64,000 nt of DNA from Neobacillus niacini (GTDB lineage: Bacteria; Bacillota; Bacilli; Bacillales; Cytobacillaceae), in assembly GCF_023715415.1 (NCBI RefSeq), contig NZ_JAMBOB010000001.1:648798-712797 (forward strand). Reading direction: 5' to 3'. Below are positions 8,559 to 16,765 of this stretch, one piece after another; within the stretch, counting starts at the first letter, position 1, and each line of letters starts with the position of its first letter. Below the pieces are notes generated by a model. It was not told where the DNA came from, made no database searches, and saw only the letters and a program-made list of their open reading frames with translations. Made by a program: the position numbers and the translations under genes.

Positions 8559-9014
8559 TTATTCGTTCTTGGTTAATTCTTTAAATCGGATTTTGGCTTG
8601 TTTTTCGTCGAAGCTGCTGTATACCCGATAATGTTTGTCATCCAGAATTCGAAAATGCTTGCTAAGAATATTCTGTTGAAGGATAAATCCGTATTTCCTT
8701 GCGACCTCACGCCACCAAATTCGTCCTCCAAACGTTTTCATTCTCCGATAATCAATTCCTTCTCGAGCAACAGTCTCCAATACTTCTAGAGGTTCATTTC
8801 CAAATAGAAATTGGACGGTTTCTGTTTCCCTAAATAAAGCACATACGGTAACGACAGTGGACCAGCCTGCAAGGACCCTGCCTTTTTCGATCTGAACAAG
8901 AGTTTTCTTTGATACTCCAATGATTTCTGCCATTTTATCCTGGGTATAGCCTGCTTCTGTACGAATCAATCGCAATTTATCTGAAACTATCATAATAATT
9001 TCTTCCCTATTCAT
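8559..9014 (-). CDS. XRE-family transcriptional regulator
   Basis: A 151-residue protein with a helix-turn-helix at about residues 8-62 (LRLIRTEAGYTQDKMAEI, then SKKTLVQIEKGR), typical of the Cro/C1 fold. The remaining 90 residues are not a domain I recognise; they include a basic, aromatic stretch (GGRIWWREVARKYGF) and may sense a ligand or form the dimer. The ATG at 9014 follows GAAAGAAGG seven bases upstream; a TTG six codons earlier lacks a site. It is bounded by terminators on both sides, so it is a lone gene, and its targets are unknown. Confidence 0.75.
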   Translation of the reverse strand: MNREEIIMIVSDKLRLIRTEAGYTQDKMAEIIGVSKKTLVQIEKGRVLAGWSTVVTVCALFRETETVQFLFGNEPLEVLETVAREGIDYRRMKTFGGRIWWREVARKYGFILQQNILSKHFRILDDKHYRVYSSFDEKQAKIRFKELTKNE

Positions 9015-9070
9015 GCAAAGACCTTCTTTCAAAAACCTACTAGTGTAATTTTACACAAGTTGCCTTCTAT

Positions 9071-9111
9071 TTAAAAGAAAAAACTGCTATCGTTTTAAGG
9101 ATAGCAGTTTC
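9071..9111 (-). terminator. Terminator of the feo operon
   Basis: Perfect 11-bp stem AAACTGCTATC / GATAGCAGTTT on the minus strand followed by TTT and more T, seven bases after the small feo gene. Confidence 0.8.
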
Positions 9112-9117
9112 ATCGTT

Positions 9118-9282
9118 TTATTTTGGCGGAATGCCACATTGACTTTGGGTAGAGCAGGTCTTTTCAAGATCACATGCCGCACATTTTCCTTTTTTCGATT
9201 TATTAATAAACTTCACTAATGCCCAAGCAGCATAACCAAAAATCGCAGTGCCTATTATGAAACTACCTATATTTGCTATCAT
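9118..9282 (-). CDS. FeoB-associated Cys-rich membrane protein
   Basis: A 54-residue protein with one N-terminal helix (MIANIGSFIIGTAIFGYAAW), a basic linker (FINKSKKGK) and a Cys-rich tail with CAAC, then CSTQSQC. This is the pattern of the FeoB-associated family (PF12669) found after feoB in many Firmicutes; the Cys residues may handle or sense ferrous iron. The ATG at 9282 has AGGTAGGTG upstream. It lies 18 bases after feoB and before the operon terminator, making it the third gene of feoA-feoB-this. Confidence is high from the Cys pattern and context together. Confidence 0.85.
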   Translation of the reverse strand: MIANIGSFIIGTAIFGYAAWALVKFINKSKKGKCAACDLEKTCSTQSQCGIPPK

Positions 9283-9300
9283 ACGAAAACACCTACCTAA

Positions 9301-11307
9301 TTAGACTAATCCAAACAGTTTACCGCCCTGATATATGACCAAACATAAAACATAAGCAATAAATAATGCGTAAAGGATAGAGAATGCAGTCCATTTCTTT
9401 GAACCTGTTTCCTTATAAATCGTTGCAGCCGTTGCTAAACATGGAATATATAATAGTATAAAAACCATAAAACTATAGGCAGCCAGCGGTGTGTAAAAAT
9501 CGCTCAATAACCCTTGTAGACTCGCATTTTCTGGAACAAAGTAAATAATATTCATCGTTGAAATAATTGCTTCTTTAGCTAAGAATCCTGTTATTAAAGA
9601 GGCGGCAGCCTGCCAAGTACCAAAACCTATTGGCTCTAAAACAGGAGCAAACAAATTCCCTATCGCTGCCAAAAAGCTATCATCCATATCCACTTTTAAT
9701 CCATTCGGTCCAGCGTACGATAACAGCCAAATAAAAACGGAGCCAGCAAAAATGAATGTTCCTGCCTTTCGAACAAAGCCTTTCCCCTTATCCCAGGTGC
9801 TTCTCCAAAGCGATTGTACCTGCGGGAGGCGATATGGCGGCAATTCTATAACGAATAAAGATGCTTCTGATTTTAGCAATGTTTTAGTAAATATTTTTGC
9901 TAGTAGTAATGCGACAACAATTCCTAAAACATAAAGACTTAATACCACCAGGGCTTTATGCCCTACAAAAAATGCTCCAACAAATATTGCATAAACTGGC
10001 AATCGGGCAGAGCATGACATGAGTGGTGTCAATAATATGGTCATTAATCTCTCTCTTGGTGTTTCGATTGTTCTTGCGGCCATAATCCCAGGGACATTAC
10101 AGCCAAATCCAATCATCATTGGAATAAATGCCTTTCCATTTAGTCCAACAGACTCCATAATCCGGTCCATTACTAGGGCAACCCTAGCCATGTAGCCAGA
10201 ATCTTCTAACAGGGAAATAAAAAAGAAGAGAATAAATATCTGTGGAACAAATACCAGTACCCCACCGACACCAGCAATCAGTCCTTCAATAATCAATGCA
10301 TGAATAAAATCTGAAGCATGAATCACACCAAGGAGTTTTTCAAAACCGGCTGTCACCGGTCCTGTTAATATTCCATCCAAGACATCAGATAATGGAGTAC
10401 CCAGCCAATCAAATGTGAGCATGAACATCAAATACATACATATTAAGAAGATTGGCATTCCTAAATACCGATTGGTTACGATGGCGTCAATTCTTTCAGA
10501 CAAGGGAACAATGGTACTAACCTTTTGAACAGATGCCTCTAGAACTTTTTCGATAACTTTTTTTCTCTTCAGATAGATATAGTTTGCCAGCGATTTTATA
10601 TTACCATTTTCCTCTTTTATGGCAGATTCCAAATTTGAAACGAGTGTTACTAGTTTATTAGGTTCTATTAAGTCGGAAAGATAACGATGGATGTATTCAT
10701 TCCCCTCAAATAGTTGAATGGCAAGCCATCTTGGTGAATGGTCTGTTTTTCCTATTAACTCCATACTCAATTTGGTAATTCCATCCTCAATTACTTTTCC
10801 ATAGTAGACATGTTTTTTTACCTTTGAATGGTTCGAACTTGTTGAAATTACTTCTATTAAAGTGTCACAGCCTTTACCACTTCTTGCCACAACAGGTACA
10901 ACCGGTACCCCTAAAATCTGGGATAACTTATCTGTATTTATTTTTATCCCGCGATTATTCGCAACATCAATCATATTCAAACCAATTAGTGCAGGTTTCT
11001 CATATTCGAGCAGCTGCAAGGTCAAATGTAAATTTCGTTCCAATTGAGAAGCATCCAGAATATTTAACAGTCTGTCCACTTGTTCCTCTAAGAAGTAAGT
11101 GGTAACGACCCCTTCATCCTTTGATAATGGATTCAAGGAATAGATTCCAGGCAAATCAATTAATTTTCCTATATGATTCTTAAAAACCCCGACTTTCTTT
11201 TCAACTGTAACACCGCTCCAGTTGCCCACATACTCATAGGATCCTGTAAGATTATTAAACAATGAGGTTTTTCCTGTATTTGGGTTACCAATAAGGGCGA
11301 TTTCCAT
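9301..11307 (-). CDS. feoB: Ferrous iron transport protein B
   Basis: Membrane GTPase that imports Fe(II); 668 aa. The N-terminal G domain has G1 GNPNTGKTS, G3 DLPG and G4 NMID. A linker follows, then the membrane part with two gate regions (GFGCNVPGIMAARTIETPRERLMT and the repeat around FLAKEAIISTMN). The true start is the ATG at 11307, overlapping the feoA stop as TAATG; the longer reading to 11370 runs into feoA. The G domain sits at the extreme N-terminus, as in other FeoB proteins. Regulation is probably by Fur through the box upstream of feoA. Confidence 0.95.
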   Translation of the reverse strand: MEIALIGNPNTGKTSLFNNLTGSYEYVGNWSGVTVEKKVGVFKNHIGKLIDLPGIYSLNPLSKDEGVVTTYFLEEQVDRLLNILDASQLERNLHLTLQLLEYEKPALIGLNMIDVANNRGIKINTDKLSQILGVPVVPVVARSGKGCDTLIEVISTSSNHSKVKKHVYYGKVIEDGITKLSMELIGKTDHSPRWLAIQLFEGNEYIHRYLSDLIEPNKLVTLVSNLESAIKEENGNIKSLANYIYLKRKKVIEKVLEASVQKVSTIVPLSERIDAIVTNRYLGMPIFLICMYLMFMLTFDWLGTPLSDVLDGILTGPVTAGFEKLLGVIHASDFIHALIIEGLIAGVGGVLVFVPQIFILFFFISLLEDSGYMARVALVMDRIMESVGLNGKAFIPMMIGFGCNVPGIMAARTIETPRERLMTILLTPLMSCSARLPVYAIFVGAFFVGHKALVVLSLYVLGIVVALLLAKIFTKTLLKSEASLFVIELPPYRLPQVQSLWRSTWDKGKGFVRKAGTFIFAGSVFIWLLSYAGPNGLKVDMDDSFLAAIGNLFAPVLEPIGFGTWQAAASLITGFLAKEAIISTMNIIYFVPENASLQGLLSDFYTPLAAYSFMVFILLYIPCLATAATIYKETGSKKWTAFSILYALFIAYVLCLVIYQGGKLFGLV

Positions 11308-11531
11308 TAAATTCTCTCCACTTCTATTAAACACGCTTCTTTGCGCCGGAGTCCTACACACTGTCCGCAAGACTCAATCATCACTGGTCCACCAAAAGGC
11401 ATAACACATTTGACACAGACCTCAGATCCTTCTGTTATTCCTAGGTCCAACAACCTTCTTTGGACTAGGCGGCCAACCTTAGAAATATTAATGATTTTTC
11501 CTTTTTCTCCTGCTTTAAACGAGCCGAACAT
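11307..11531 (-). CDS. feoA: Ferrous iron transport protein A
   Basis: A 74-residue SH3-like cytosolic protein required for FeoB activity. It shows the FeoA pattern: a hydrophobic strand, then RRLLDLGITEGSEVCVKCVMPFGGPVMI and a C-terminal LRRKEACLIEVE. The ATG at 11531 is preceded by AGGGTG six bases away; upstream GTG codons (11540) are in frame but badly spaced. The stop and the feoB start overlap by one base. It is first in the feoA-feoB-Cys-rich operon, with a Fur box 25 bases upstream. Confidence 0.93.
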   Translation of the reverse strand: MFGSFKAGEKGKIINISKVGRLVQRRLLDLGITEGSEVCVKCVMPFGGPVMIESCGQCVGLRRKEACLIEVERI

Positions 11532-11555
11532 CACGATCACCCTAACTATGTTAAT

Positions 11556-11570
11556 TGAGAATGATTATCT
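11556..11570 (-). promoter_or_regulatory. Fur box upstream of feoA
   Basis: TGAGAATGATTATCT matches the 7-1-7 Fur consensus TGATAATNATTATCA at all but two positions. It lies 25 bases before feoA, where Fe(II)-Fur would block transcription. Confidence 0.8.
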
Positions 11571-11625
11571 TTATTTATAACCTCATTTTACCATTGAACA
11601 ATCGCTTATTCTGTGACAAAAATTT

Positions 11626-11664
11626 GAAAAAAAAATAGAAAAGTCACAGACTTTTCTATTTTTC
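11626..11664 (-). terminator. Terminator of thiT
   Basis: Perfect 12-bp stem AATAGAAAAGTC / GACTTTTCTATT with a 3-base loop, followed by T8 on the minus strand. Confidence 0.85.
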
Positions 11665-11669
11665 AACTC

Positions 11670-12242
11670 TTATATCATTTTTTTTGGTACTGCACTAATG
11701 ACGAGTATTACAAGGATTGCGCTTACGATAAAGCTTGGAAGCATATAGGTTCCATTGTAAACAAAGGAATAAACAGCAACTGGCTGACCAGCAGGTGCAT
11801 ATTCACCAAAGAATACGATACCCGAATACACATGAGCAAGATAGCGCAAGGCACTTCCTAAAAACGTTCCTAAAAGAACAAATGTAACCCAGCTTTTTGT
11901 ATTATTCTTCAGAGAATTCTTCACCTTTGAAGCAAAAACACCTGCTAAACCAACCACTGAAAAAGCAATTCCATAATCAATAATTCCTTGAAGAAGTGTA
12001 TAAATTTGAGAAAAACCAAGGATGAATTGAAGTAAACCGAGTAAAAATCCTGATAAGATTCCACCTTTTATACCCCAGCGAAATGACATTAGGAAAATCG
12101 GAATCATCGCTATTGAAATCGAACCACCCTGTGGCCATATCTTTAATGATAAAAGCCCTGAAACTAAATCCAGTAAGTAAGCAAGTGCTGAAAATACGGC
12201 CACTTCCACTAAAAATAATGTGTTACTACGTTTTTTTTCCAT
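11670..12242 (-). CDS. thiT: Thiamine ECF transporter substrate-binding protein ThiT
   Basis: S component (190 aa) of an energy-coupling-factor transporter that binds thiamine and uses the shared EcfAAT module. About six membrane helices are visible; family residues are recognisable in WPQGGSISIAMIPIFLMSFRWG and in the C-terminal segment with SGIVFFGEYAPAG. The name is secured by the TPP riboswitch directly upstream. The ATG at 12242 follows AGGGGGAA. A terminator follows, so thiT is monocistronic. High TPP should terminate transcription before the gene. Confidence 0.93.
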   Translation of the reverse strand: MEKKRSNTLFLVEVAVFSALAYLLDLVSGLLSLKIWPQGGSISIAMIPIFLMSFRWGIKGGILSGFLLGLLQFILGFSQIYTLLQGIIDYGIAFSVVGLAGVFASKVKNSLKNNTKSWVTFVLLGTFLGSALRYLAHVYSGIVFFGEYAPAGQPVAVYSFVYNGTYMLPSFIVSAILVILVISAVPKKMI

Positions 12243-12320
12243 ACATGTTCCCCCTATAGTTTGTATATTGGAGAACGTTCGACAGGTATTACTCCTAAGA
12301 ATTTATATGGCGCCTTAAAA

Positions 12321-12363
12321 ACAAAAAAAACAATGCAGGACAGTTAGGATTGTCTGCATTGTT
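12321..12363 (-). terminator. Riboswitch expression-platform terminator
   Basis: ACAATGCAGACA pairs with TGTCCTGCATTGT (one bulge or mismatch) and runs into T8 between the TPP aptamer and thiT. TPP binding is expected to favour it. Confidence 0.8.
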
Positions 12364-12377
12364 AGCTTTAATAGTCG

Positions 12378-12475
12378 GCAAACCACATCCCTACGCTAGC
12401 GTTAACTAACAGGTTCATAGGGTCAGAACTCGAACGTTCACTCTCAGCCACTTATAGCAGCTCCCCCTGTGGAAA
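12378..12475 (-). ncRNA. TPP riboswitch (THI element)
   Basis: The minus strand reads ACAGGGGGAGC, then GGCTGAGAGTGA, ACCCTATGAACCTG and GCGTAGGGATGTGG in order. These are the conserved blocks of the TPP aptamer (CUGAGA, ACCC...GAACCUG, CGUAGGGA). It sits between a sigma-A promoter and a terminator ahead of thiT. Confidence 0.95.
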
Positions 12476-12497
12476 TATTTAATTGATTTCATTAACG

Positions 12498-12526
12498 AAT
12501 ATACTATTTTTATAGAACTTTTACAA
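12498..12526 (-). promoter_or_regulatory. Sigma-A promoter for the TPP riboswitch and thiT
   Basis: Minus strand TTGTAA (12521-12526), 17 bases, TATATT (12498-12503), about 25 bases before the aptamer. Confidence 0.6.
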
Positions 12527-12543
12527 GGATAAACTTCCATACA

Positions 12544-12552
12544 TGGTATAAT
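12544..12552 (+). promoter_or_regulatory. Extended -10 promoter of the histidine kinase gene
   Basis: TGGTATAAT gives a TGn extension and a perfect -10 box about 48 bases before the kinase start; no good -35 is found at 17 bases. Confidence 0.5.
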
Positions 12553-12599
12553 AAAATAACTAGTCAGTTCGGCATTGCTGCCTTAGGAGGAAAACTGTG

Positions 12600-13733
12600 A
12601 TGTTATCTGAAGTACAAACGGAATTAATAGCCTTTTTTGATGAGAATAAAGAAAGTTTAGTACGTGAGTGGGAAAGCTCAATTGTCATTTCTAACGGGGA
12701 TCCTTACAAAGAAAAAATACGTGAAAATGGGATTGCTTTATTTAATGTTATTCTCACTATGCATACAATGAGTGAAGAAGAGCTATTAGAGATTATTAAA
12801 AAATATGCTCTTGAAATTTCTGAGGAAAGAGCACTAGCGAATATTAATATAGGTGACTTTGTTTATAATGTTAATCTTGGCAGAAGTGTGTTCTACAGCT
12901 ATCTAAGTAAGGCTGACCTTCAGTGGGAAGACCTTCAGGAATCGATTAATAAAATAAATTACTGCTTTGATAAATTTCTATATTATGCGGTTACACACTA
13001 TACAGAAGCTAAAAACAAAATCATTGAAGAAAAAACCATGTTTATCGATTCAACTCATCAGGACCGATTAACACTTCTTGGGCAAATGACATCTAGTTTT
13101 ATACATGAATTTAGAAACCCTCTAACATCCATACAGGGGTTTGTTCAGCTGCTTAAGGCTGACCATCCTAATATGAAATATTTAGAGATTATTTCAAGTG
13201 AGCTAGAACAACTGAATTTCCGGATTTCGCAATTTTTACTTTTATCTAAAAAAGAACTAATTGGGAAAGAAAAAGAACAGTTTCACCTCAATAAATTGAT
13301 TGATGAAGTCTTAAATTTCTTATATCCGAGTATTTTAGACGGTAAAGTTAAAATCAAAAAAGAAATTGTCGATGAAATCACACTTTATGGGTATGCGGAT
13401 GAAATGCGTCAAGTATTCATTAATATTATATTTAATGCGATTGACGTGTTAAATCATCATAGAATCTCTAATCCAATTATTGAGATTAAGAGTCATATAG
13501 AGAATGATACACATGTAATACTCTCTATATCCAATAATGGTCCAATGATTCCTTCAGAATTAAGTAAAACCATATTCGAGCCATTCTTTACAACCAAAAA
13601 ACTTGGTACTGGTCTTGGGCTATTCGTTTGTAAAGAAATCATTGAAAAACATAAAGGTGATTTAACTTGTCTTTCAACTCCAGAATTAACCGTATTTACA
13701 CTTAAACTACCTCTAGCTGCGTCTCCTATGTAG
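12600..13733 (+). CDS. Soluble sensor histidine kinase, sporulation-kinase-like
   Basis: Cytosolic kinase of 377 aa with no membrane helix. The first 140 residues form an all-helical domain I do not recognise, presumably sensory. The H-box is SSFIHEFRNPLTSIQGFVQLL (near 165-185), a pattern of Bacillus sporulation kinases. The catalytic domain has the N box QVFINIIFNAIDV, a G1-like SISNNGPMI and GTGLGLFVCKEII. AGGAGG lies 6 bases before a GTG (12597) and 9 before the ATG used here. No response regulator is adjacent, so it probably feeds the Spo0F phosphorelay or a distant partner. Confidence 0.8.
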   Translation: MLSEVQTELIAFFDENKESLVREWESSIVISNGDPYKEKIRENGIALFNVILTMHTMSEEELLEIIKKYALEISEERALANINIGDFVYNVNLGRSVFYSYLSKADLQWEDLQESINKINYCFDKFLYYAVTHYTEAKNKIIEEKTMFIDSTHQDRLTLLGQMTSSFIHEFRNPLTSIQGFVQLLKADHPNMKYLEIISSELEQLNFRISQFLLLSKKELIGKEKEQFHLNKLIDEVLNFLYPSILDGKVKIKKEIVDEITLYGYADEMRQVFINIIFNAIDVLNHHRISNPIIEIKSHIENDTHVILSISNNGPMIPSELSKTIFEPFFTTKKLGTGLGLFVCKEIIEKHKGDLTCLSTPELTVFTLKLPLAASPM

Positions 13734-13902
13734 GAGGCGCTTATTTCAAATTATTTTTTGAAAATTTATAATTTTCCAATTCATATAGACAAGACTTTTT
13801 TCATAAAATGTTGATACCAACTAATATGCGAACTAGAACGTTTGACTGTACAGTTGTAATTTACTATAATTGTTGTTAAATTTAGTTACCCGAGGTGATT
13901 TG

Positions 13903-14321
13903 ATGGGGCTGTCTATCGTATCGGTGAATTAGCAGAAATCGCAATGGTTTCTAAACGGACAATTGATTATTATACATCAATTGGTCTATTAAGCGCAGAA
14001 CGTTCAAAATCTAATTACCGAATTTATTCTGATGAATCCTTAAGGGATTTAAAGTTTATTGAAGATTGTAAGAGTTTACATTACCCGCTTGACGAGATTA
14101 AAAGAAAACTAGATATGAAGAAAGACATAAAAATTCATGATTCAGAAGTGGAGAAACATGTAGATGAAGTAACACAGCAAATGCAGCAGTTACAGAATGA
14201 TTTAGTGGGTCTAATCCCAGTTGTTGAAAAATTAGATAATCTGCAAAAAGAGAAATTCACAACGAATCTTATGATGCTAAAATCAGTCTTGATGAAATCC
14301 CTTTTGAATGTAACGAGTTAA
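13903..14321 (+). CDS. MerR-family regulator with an apparent 5' frameshift
   Basis: From 13911 the frame reads VYRIGELAEIAMVSKRTIDYYTSIGLL, the standard N-terminal helix-turn-helix of MerR proteins, followed by a coiled-coil dimer helix (about 85-120). No start codon opens this frame before ATG 13944, in the middle of the DNA-binding helices and without a ribosome site. An ATG at 13903 with AGGTGA upstream is well placed but one base out of frame. Adding one G to the GGGG run at 13905-13908 would restore ATG GGG GCT GTC TAT and a protein of about 139 aa. It may be a sequencing error, a mutation or recoding. The CNNM exporter gene follows. Ligand unknown; no Cys pair suggests a metal. Confidence 0.65.
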
Positions 14322-14376
14322 TTTTTTTAAATTACTAGGAGGTGACTCCTTAACTCGTATTTAACGAGCTAAGGGA
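14313..14376 (+). promoter_or_regulatory. Leader with competing hairpins before the CNNM exporter gene
   Basis: TTAACTCGT (14350-14358) can pair perfectly with ACGAGTTAA (14313-14321, end of the MerR gene) or imperfectly with ACGAGCTAA (14364-14372), next to the AAGGGA ribosome site. Between them AGGAG-GTGA-CTCCT (14337-14350) forms a small hairpin around a decoy Shine-Dalgarno. The pairings exclude each other, as in a switch; the trigger is unknown. Confidence 0.45.
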
Positions 14377-14382
14377 ACTTAT

Positions 14383-15735
14383 TTGGACATATTTAACTTG
14401 GTTATAATAGCCATTTTAATTGCTTTAACTGCCTTTTTTGTAACTTCAGAGTTTGCTATTGTCAAGATTAGAAGTTCAAGAATTGATCAGTTAATTGAAG
14501 AAGGTAATTCGAGTGCTATTTCAGCAAAAAAAGTAATTTCAAACCTGGATGAATATCTTTCAGCCTGTCAGTTAGGAATTACCATTACTGCCCTGGCTTT
14601 AGGTTGGATTGGGGAATCAACCATTGAGCATTTACTCGCTCCCCTTTTTAATGGGCTGGAAATCCCTGACGGTGTCTCCCACATCTTATCCATTGGGATT
14701 GCCTTTGCGACAATTACATTTTTACATGTTGTTGTAGGAGAGCTGGCACCTAAAACACTGGCTATACAGAAAGCTGAAATGATTACTCTTCTTATGTCAC
14801 GGCCTTTAATTCTCTTCTATAAAGTGATGTATCCCTTTATTTGGTTATTAAATGGGTCAGCACGTATCGTAACGAGCATTTTTGGTCTTAAGCCAGTCTC
14901 TGAAAGCGAAATGGCACATACAGAGGAAGAGCTTCGAATTATCCTATCTGAAAGCTATAAAAGCGGCGAAATTAACCAATCTGAGTTTAAGTATGTAAAT
15001 AAAATTTTTGAATTTGATAACCGGATTGCCAAAGAAATTATGGTCCCCCGGACGGAAATCGTTTCATTATCGAAAGATGATACGTTAGATACGTTTCTCC
15101 AAGTAATCCGTGAGGAAAAATATACGAGATATCCAATTATTGATGGTGATAAAGACCATATCATTGGTTTAGTGAATATTAAAGAAATGGTGACAGATTT
15201 AATTAGTAAAGAAACCCTTTCAACTAAAACGCTAGAGCATTATACCCGCCCAATTATTAGAGTAATTGAAACAATTCCTATCCATGATTTACTTGTTAAA
15301 ATGCAAAAAGATCGAATGCATATGGCTATATTAATGGATGAATATGGCGGAACATCGGGTTTAGTTACGGTTGAAGATATTCTCGAGGAAATTGTTGGTG
15401 AAATCCGCGATGAATTTGATTCCGATGAAATTCCCATGATACGTAAAATTAAGGAACATCACTATATTATTGACTCCAAAGTTTTAGTAACAGAAGTCAA
15501 TGACTTGTTGGGAGTCGAAATTGATGATGAAGATATAGACACCATTGGCGGCTGGATATTAACTGAGAATTATGAAGCAAAAGAAGGAGACTCCATCCAT
15601 CACGAATCATATAGCTTTAAAATACTCGATATGGAGGAGCATCACATTAAATATATTGAGGTAACAAAGAAAGTCAATGATGAAGAACCCAGCGAAAATA
15701 AAATTTCCTTATCACAAACTGAGGTTCTTTCTTAA
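14383..15735 (+). CDS. CNNM/CorC-HlyC family magnesium exporter (YhdP/MpfA-like)
   Basis: A 450-residue membrane protein with the order DUF21 transmembrane domain (about 1-190), CBS pair (about 205-330; MVPRTEIVSL, then TSGLVTVEDILEEIVGEI) and CorC_HlyC domain (about 345-430). Relatives include B. subtilis MpfA (YhdP), a magnesium efflux protein; CBS domains bind Mg-ATP in this family. B. subtilis has several paralogues, so no symbol is given. The start is a TTG at 14383 with AAGGGA six bases upstream. A leader with alternative pairings precedes it, and an intrinsic terminator follows. In B. subtilis yhdP also neighbours a MerR gene. Confidence 0.85.
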   Translation: MDIFNLVIIAILIALTAFFVTSEFAIVKIRSSRIDQLIEEGNSSAISAKKVISNLDEYLSACQLGITITALALGWIGESTIEHLLAPLFNGLEIPDGVSHILSIGIAFATITFLHVVVGELAPKTLAIQKAEMITLLMSRPLILFYKVMYPFIWLLNGSARIVTSIFGLKPVSESEMAHTEEELRIILSESYKSGEINQSEFKYVNKIFEFDNRIAKEIMVPRTEIVSLSKDDTLDTFLQVIREEKYTRYPIIDGDKDHIIGLVNIKEMVTDLISKETLSTKTLEHYTRPIIRVIETIPIHDLLVKMQKDRMHMAILMDEYGGTSGLVTVEDILEEIVGEIRDEFDSDEIPMIRKIKEHHYIIDSKVLVTEVNDLLGVEIDDEDIDTIGGWILTENYEAKEGDSIHHESYSFKILDMEEHHIKYIEVTKKVNDEEPSENKISLSQTEVLS

Positions 15736-15745
15736 AAACGGATAA

Positions 15746-15784
15746 AAAAAAATGGCCAAAATCATATTTTGGTCCTTTTTTTGT
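15746..15784 (+). terminator. Terminator of the CNNM exporter gene
   Basis: GGCCAAAAT, loop CAT, ATTTTGGTCC, then T7. Confidence 0.8.
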
Positions 15785-15867
15785 AATATAATTGTAATAA
15801 TTTCTCTATAATCCAATCACCTCCCCCTTTGAAAACATATTCTAAACTAAAGGGGGGAGAAATTACG

Positions 15868-16044
15868 ATGGAATTAATTTTCTTATTTTTAGCATCTATA
15901 CTTTCCGGATTTGCTTTAATGAGCGTTGAACCGGTATCATTCTTAAGTTTCTTAGGTCCAATTTTTGATATCGTTGGCGCCTTAGCAATCATTATTTTTT
16001 CTGTAGCACTGCTATTTAAAGGTGCTAAATCACTTTTTAAATAA
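15868..16044 (+). CDS. 58-residue two-helix membrane protein
   Basis: Hypothetical. The ATG at 15868 follows a very strong AAAGGGGGGAG site; a longer reading from 15829 has no site. The protein is nearly all hydrophobic, with two predicted membrane helices (about 1-25 and 30-52), a short turn with PVSFLSFLGP, and a basic end (FKGAKSLFK). It lies between the exporter terminator and a bidirectional terminator, so it is its own transcription unit. No family recognised. Confidence 0.65.
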   Translation: MELIFLFLASILSGFALMSVEPVSFLSFLGPIFDIVGALAIIIFSVALLFKGAKSLFK

Positions 16045-16080
16045 TTTTGTAAACGGTTACATTCACTGTCAATTAAATGA

Positions 16081-16118
16081 AAAAAGATCAGACTTTTACA
16101 CTTCTGATCTTTTTTTAT
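16081..16118. terminator. Bidirectional terminator
   Basis: AAAAAGATCAGA pairs with TCTGATCTTTTT, with T or A tracts on both sides. It serves the 58-codon gene (plus) and the coiled-coil gene (minus). Confidence 0.85.
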
Positions 16119-16123
16119 TGTAA

Positions 16124-16459
16124 TTATTTGTTTTTTAAGATAATGATATCTTCTTCTGCTCGGGCTAATTTAATGAGGTGTGAATCCAGTCGACGGTTAA
16201 TATGTTGAATATCCGCACCATTTCCTGAATGATTCTTTATTTCTTTTACTACAGTGCTCTGTACTTCTTCAATACGCTGCAATGATTCTTTAATATCTGA
16301 CAAGTCAATCTGGTTAACCTCTACTCGATGCTCAATACTGTCCATTTGCTCCAATCGAGAAAGTCTGTGCTCAATATTTTCTAAGGTTTTATTAAAAGTA
16401 TGAATTAACGTTTTTATATCTGAAATGTTCTCAGTCAATTTATCAAGTTTATGTTCCAT
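16124..16459 (-). CDS. Coiled-coil protein of unknown function
   Basis: A 111-residue soluble protein made almost wholly of heptad repeats: two helical stretches (about 3-60 and 65-108) rich in Leu, Ile, Glu and Lys, without Cys or membrane segments. The ATG at 16459 follows AAGGAG seven bases upstream; a longer reading to 16507 lacks a site. Such short coiled-coil proteins occur in Bacillus next to unrelated genes, and nothing here reveals a partner. It is convergent with the 58-codon gene and shares its terminator. Confidence 0.6.
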   Translation of the reverse strand: MEHKLDKLTENISDIKTLIHTFNKTLENIEHRLSRLEQMDSIEHRVEVNQIDLSDIKESLQRIEEVQSTVVKEIKNHSGNGADIQHINRRLDSHLIKLARAEEDIIILKNK

Positions 16460-16765
16460 TGGAATAACTCCTTTTTCGTAGTAAATATATTTTATCATCT
16501 TTAACACTTTAAATATGTTACAAATTCTAAAACAATACTGATTGATTTTTATTTTAGTATTTACCTTTTAGGATGATTATTGCGGAAATATGAACGATTT
16601 ATAAATTCCGTCTTATAATAGGTATCCTTGTGAAAAATGTCACATGCAATTCTAACAAAAAGCCTTAATCTAATATCATAAGAAATGATTTTTTTCTTTT
16701 GAATTTTCCCGGTTTTCAATCTTAGTTATGGCTATTACCATTTTGAAAAGGTTGGTGCATATTAT
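16460..16765. other. Intergenic region of about 300 bases
   Basis: AT-rich DNA between divergent genes. On the plus strand TATAAT at 16614-16619 has TGAACG 17 bases upstream; the same stretch contains CGTCTTATA, resembling the sigY promoter but with only 12 bases between TGAACG and CGTC. It may be a promoter for the HesB-like gene, with a leader of about 140 bases. Nothing else was seen. Confidence 0.4.

Noticed and set aside
9752..9934. Plus-strand ORFs within feoB, pgcA, prkA and other long genes
   Set aside because: They are shadows of strong minus-strand genes without ribosome sites or recognisable products.
16591..16612. Second sigma-Y-type promoter (TGAACG...CGTC)
   Set aside because: Spacing is only 12 bases against 15 at the sigma gene; the overlapping TATAAT makes a sigma-A promoter likelier.
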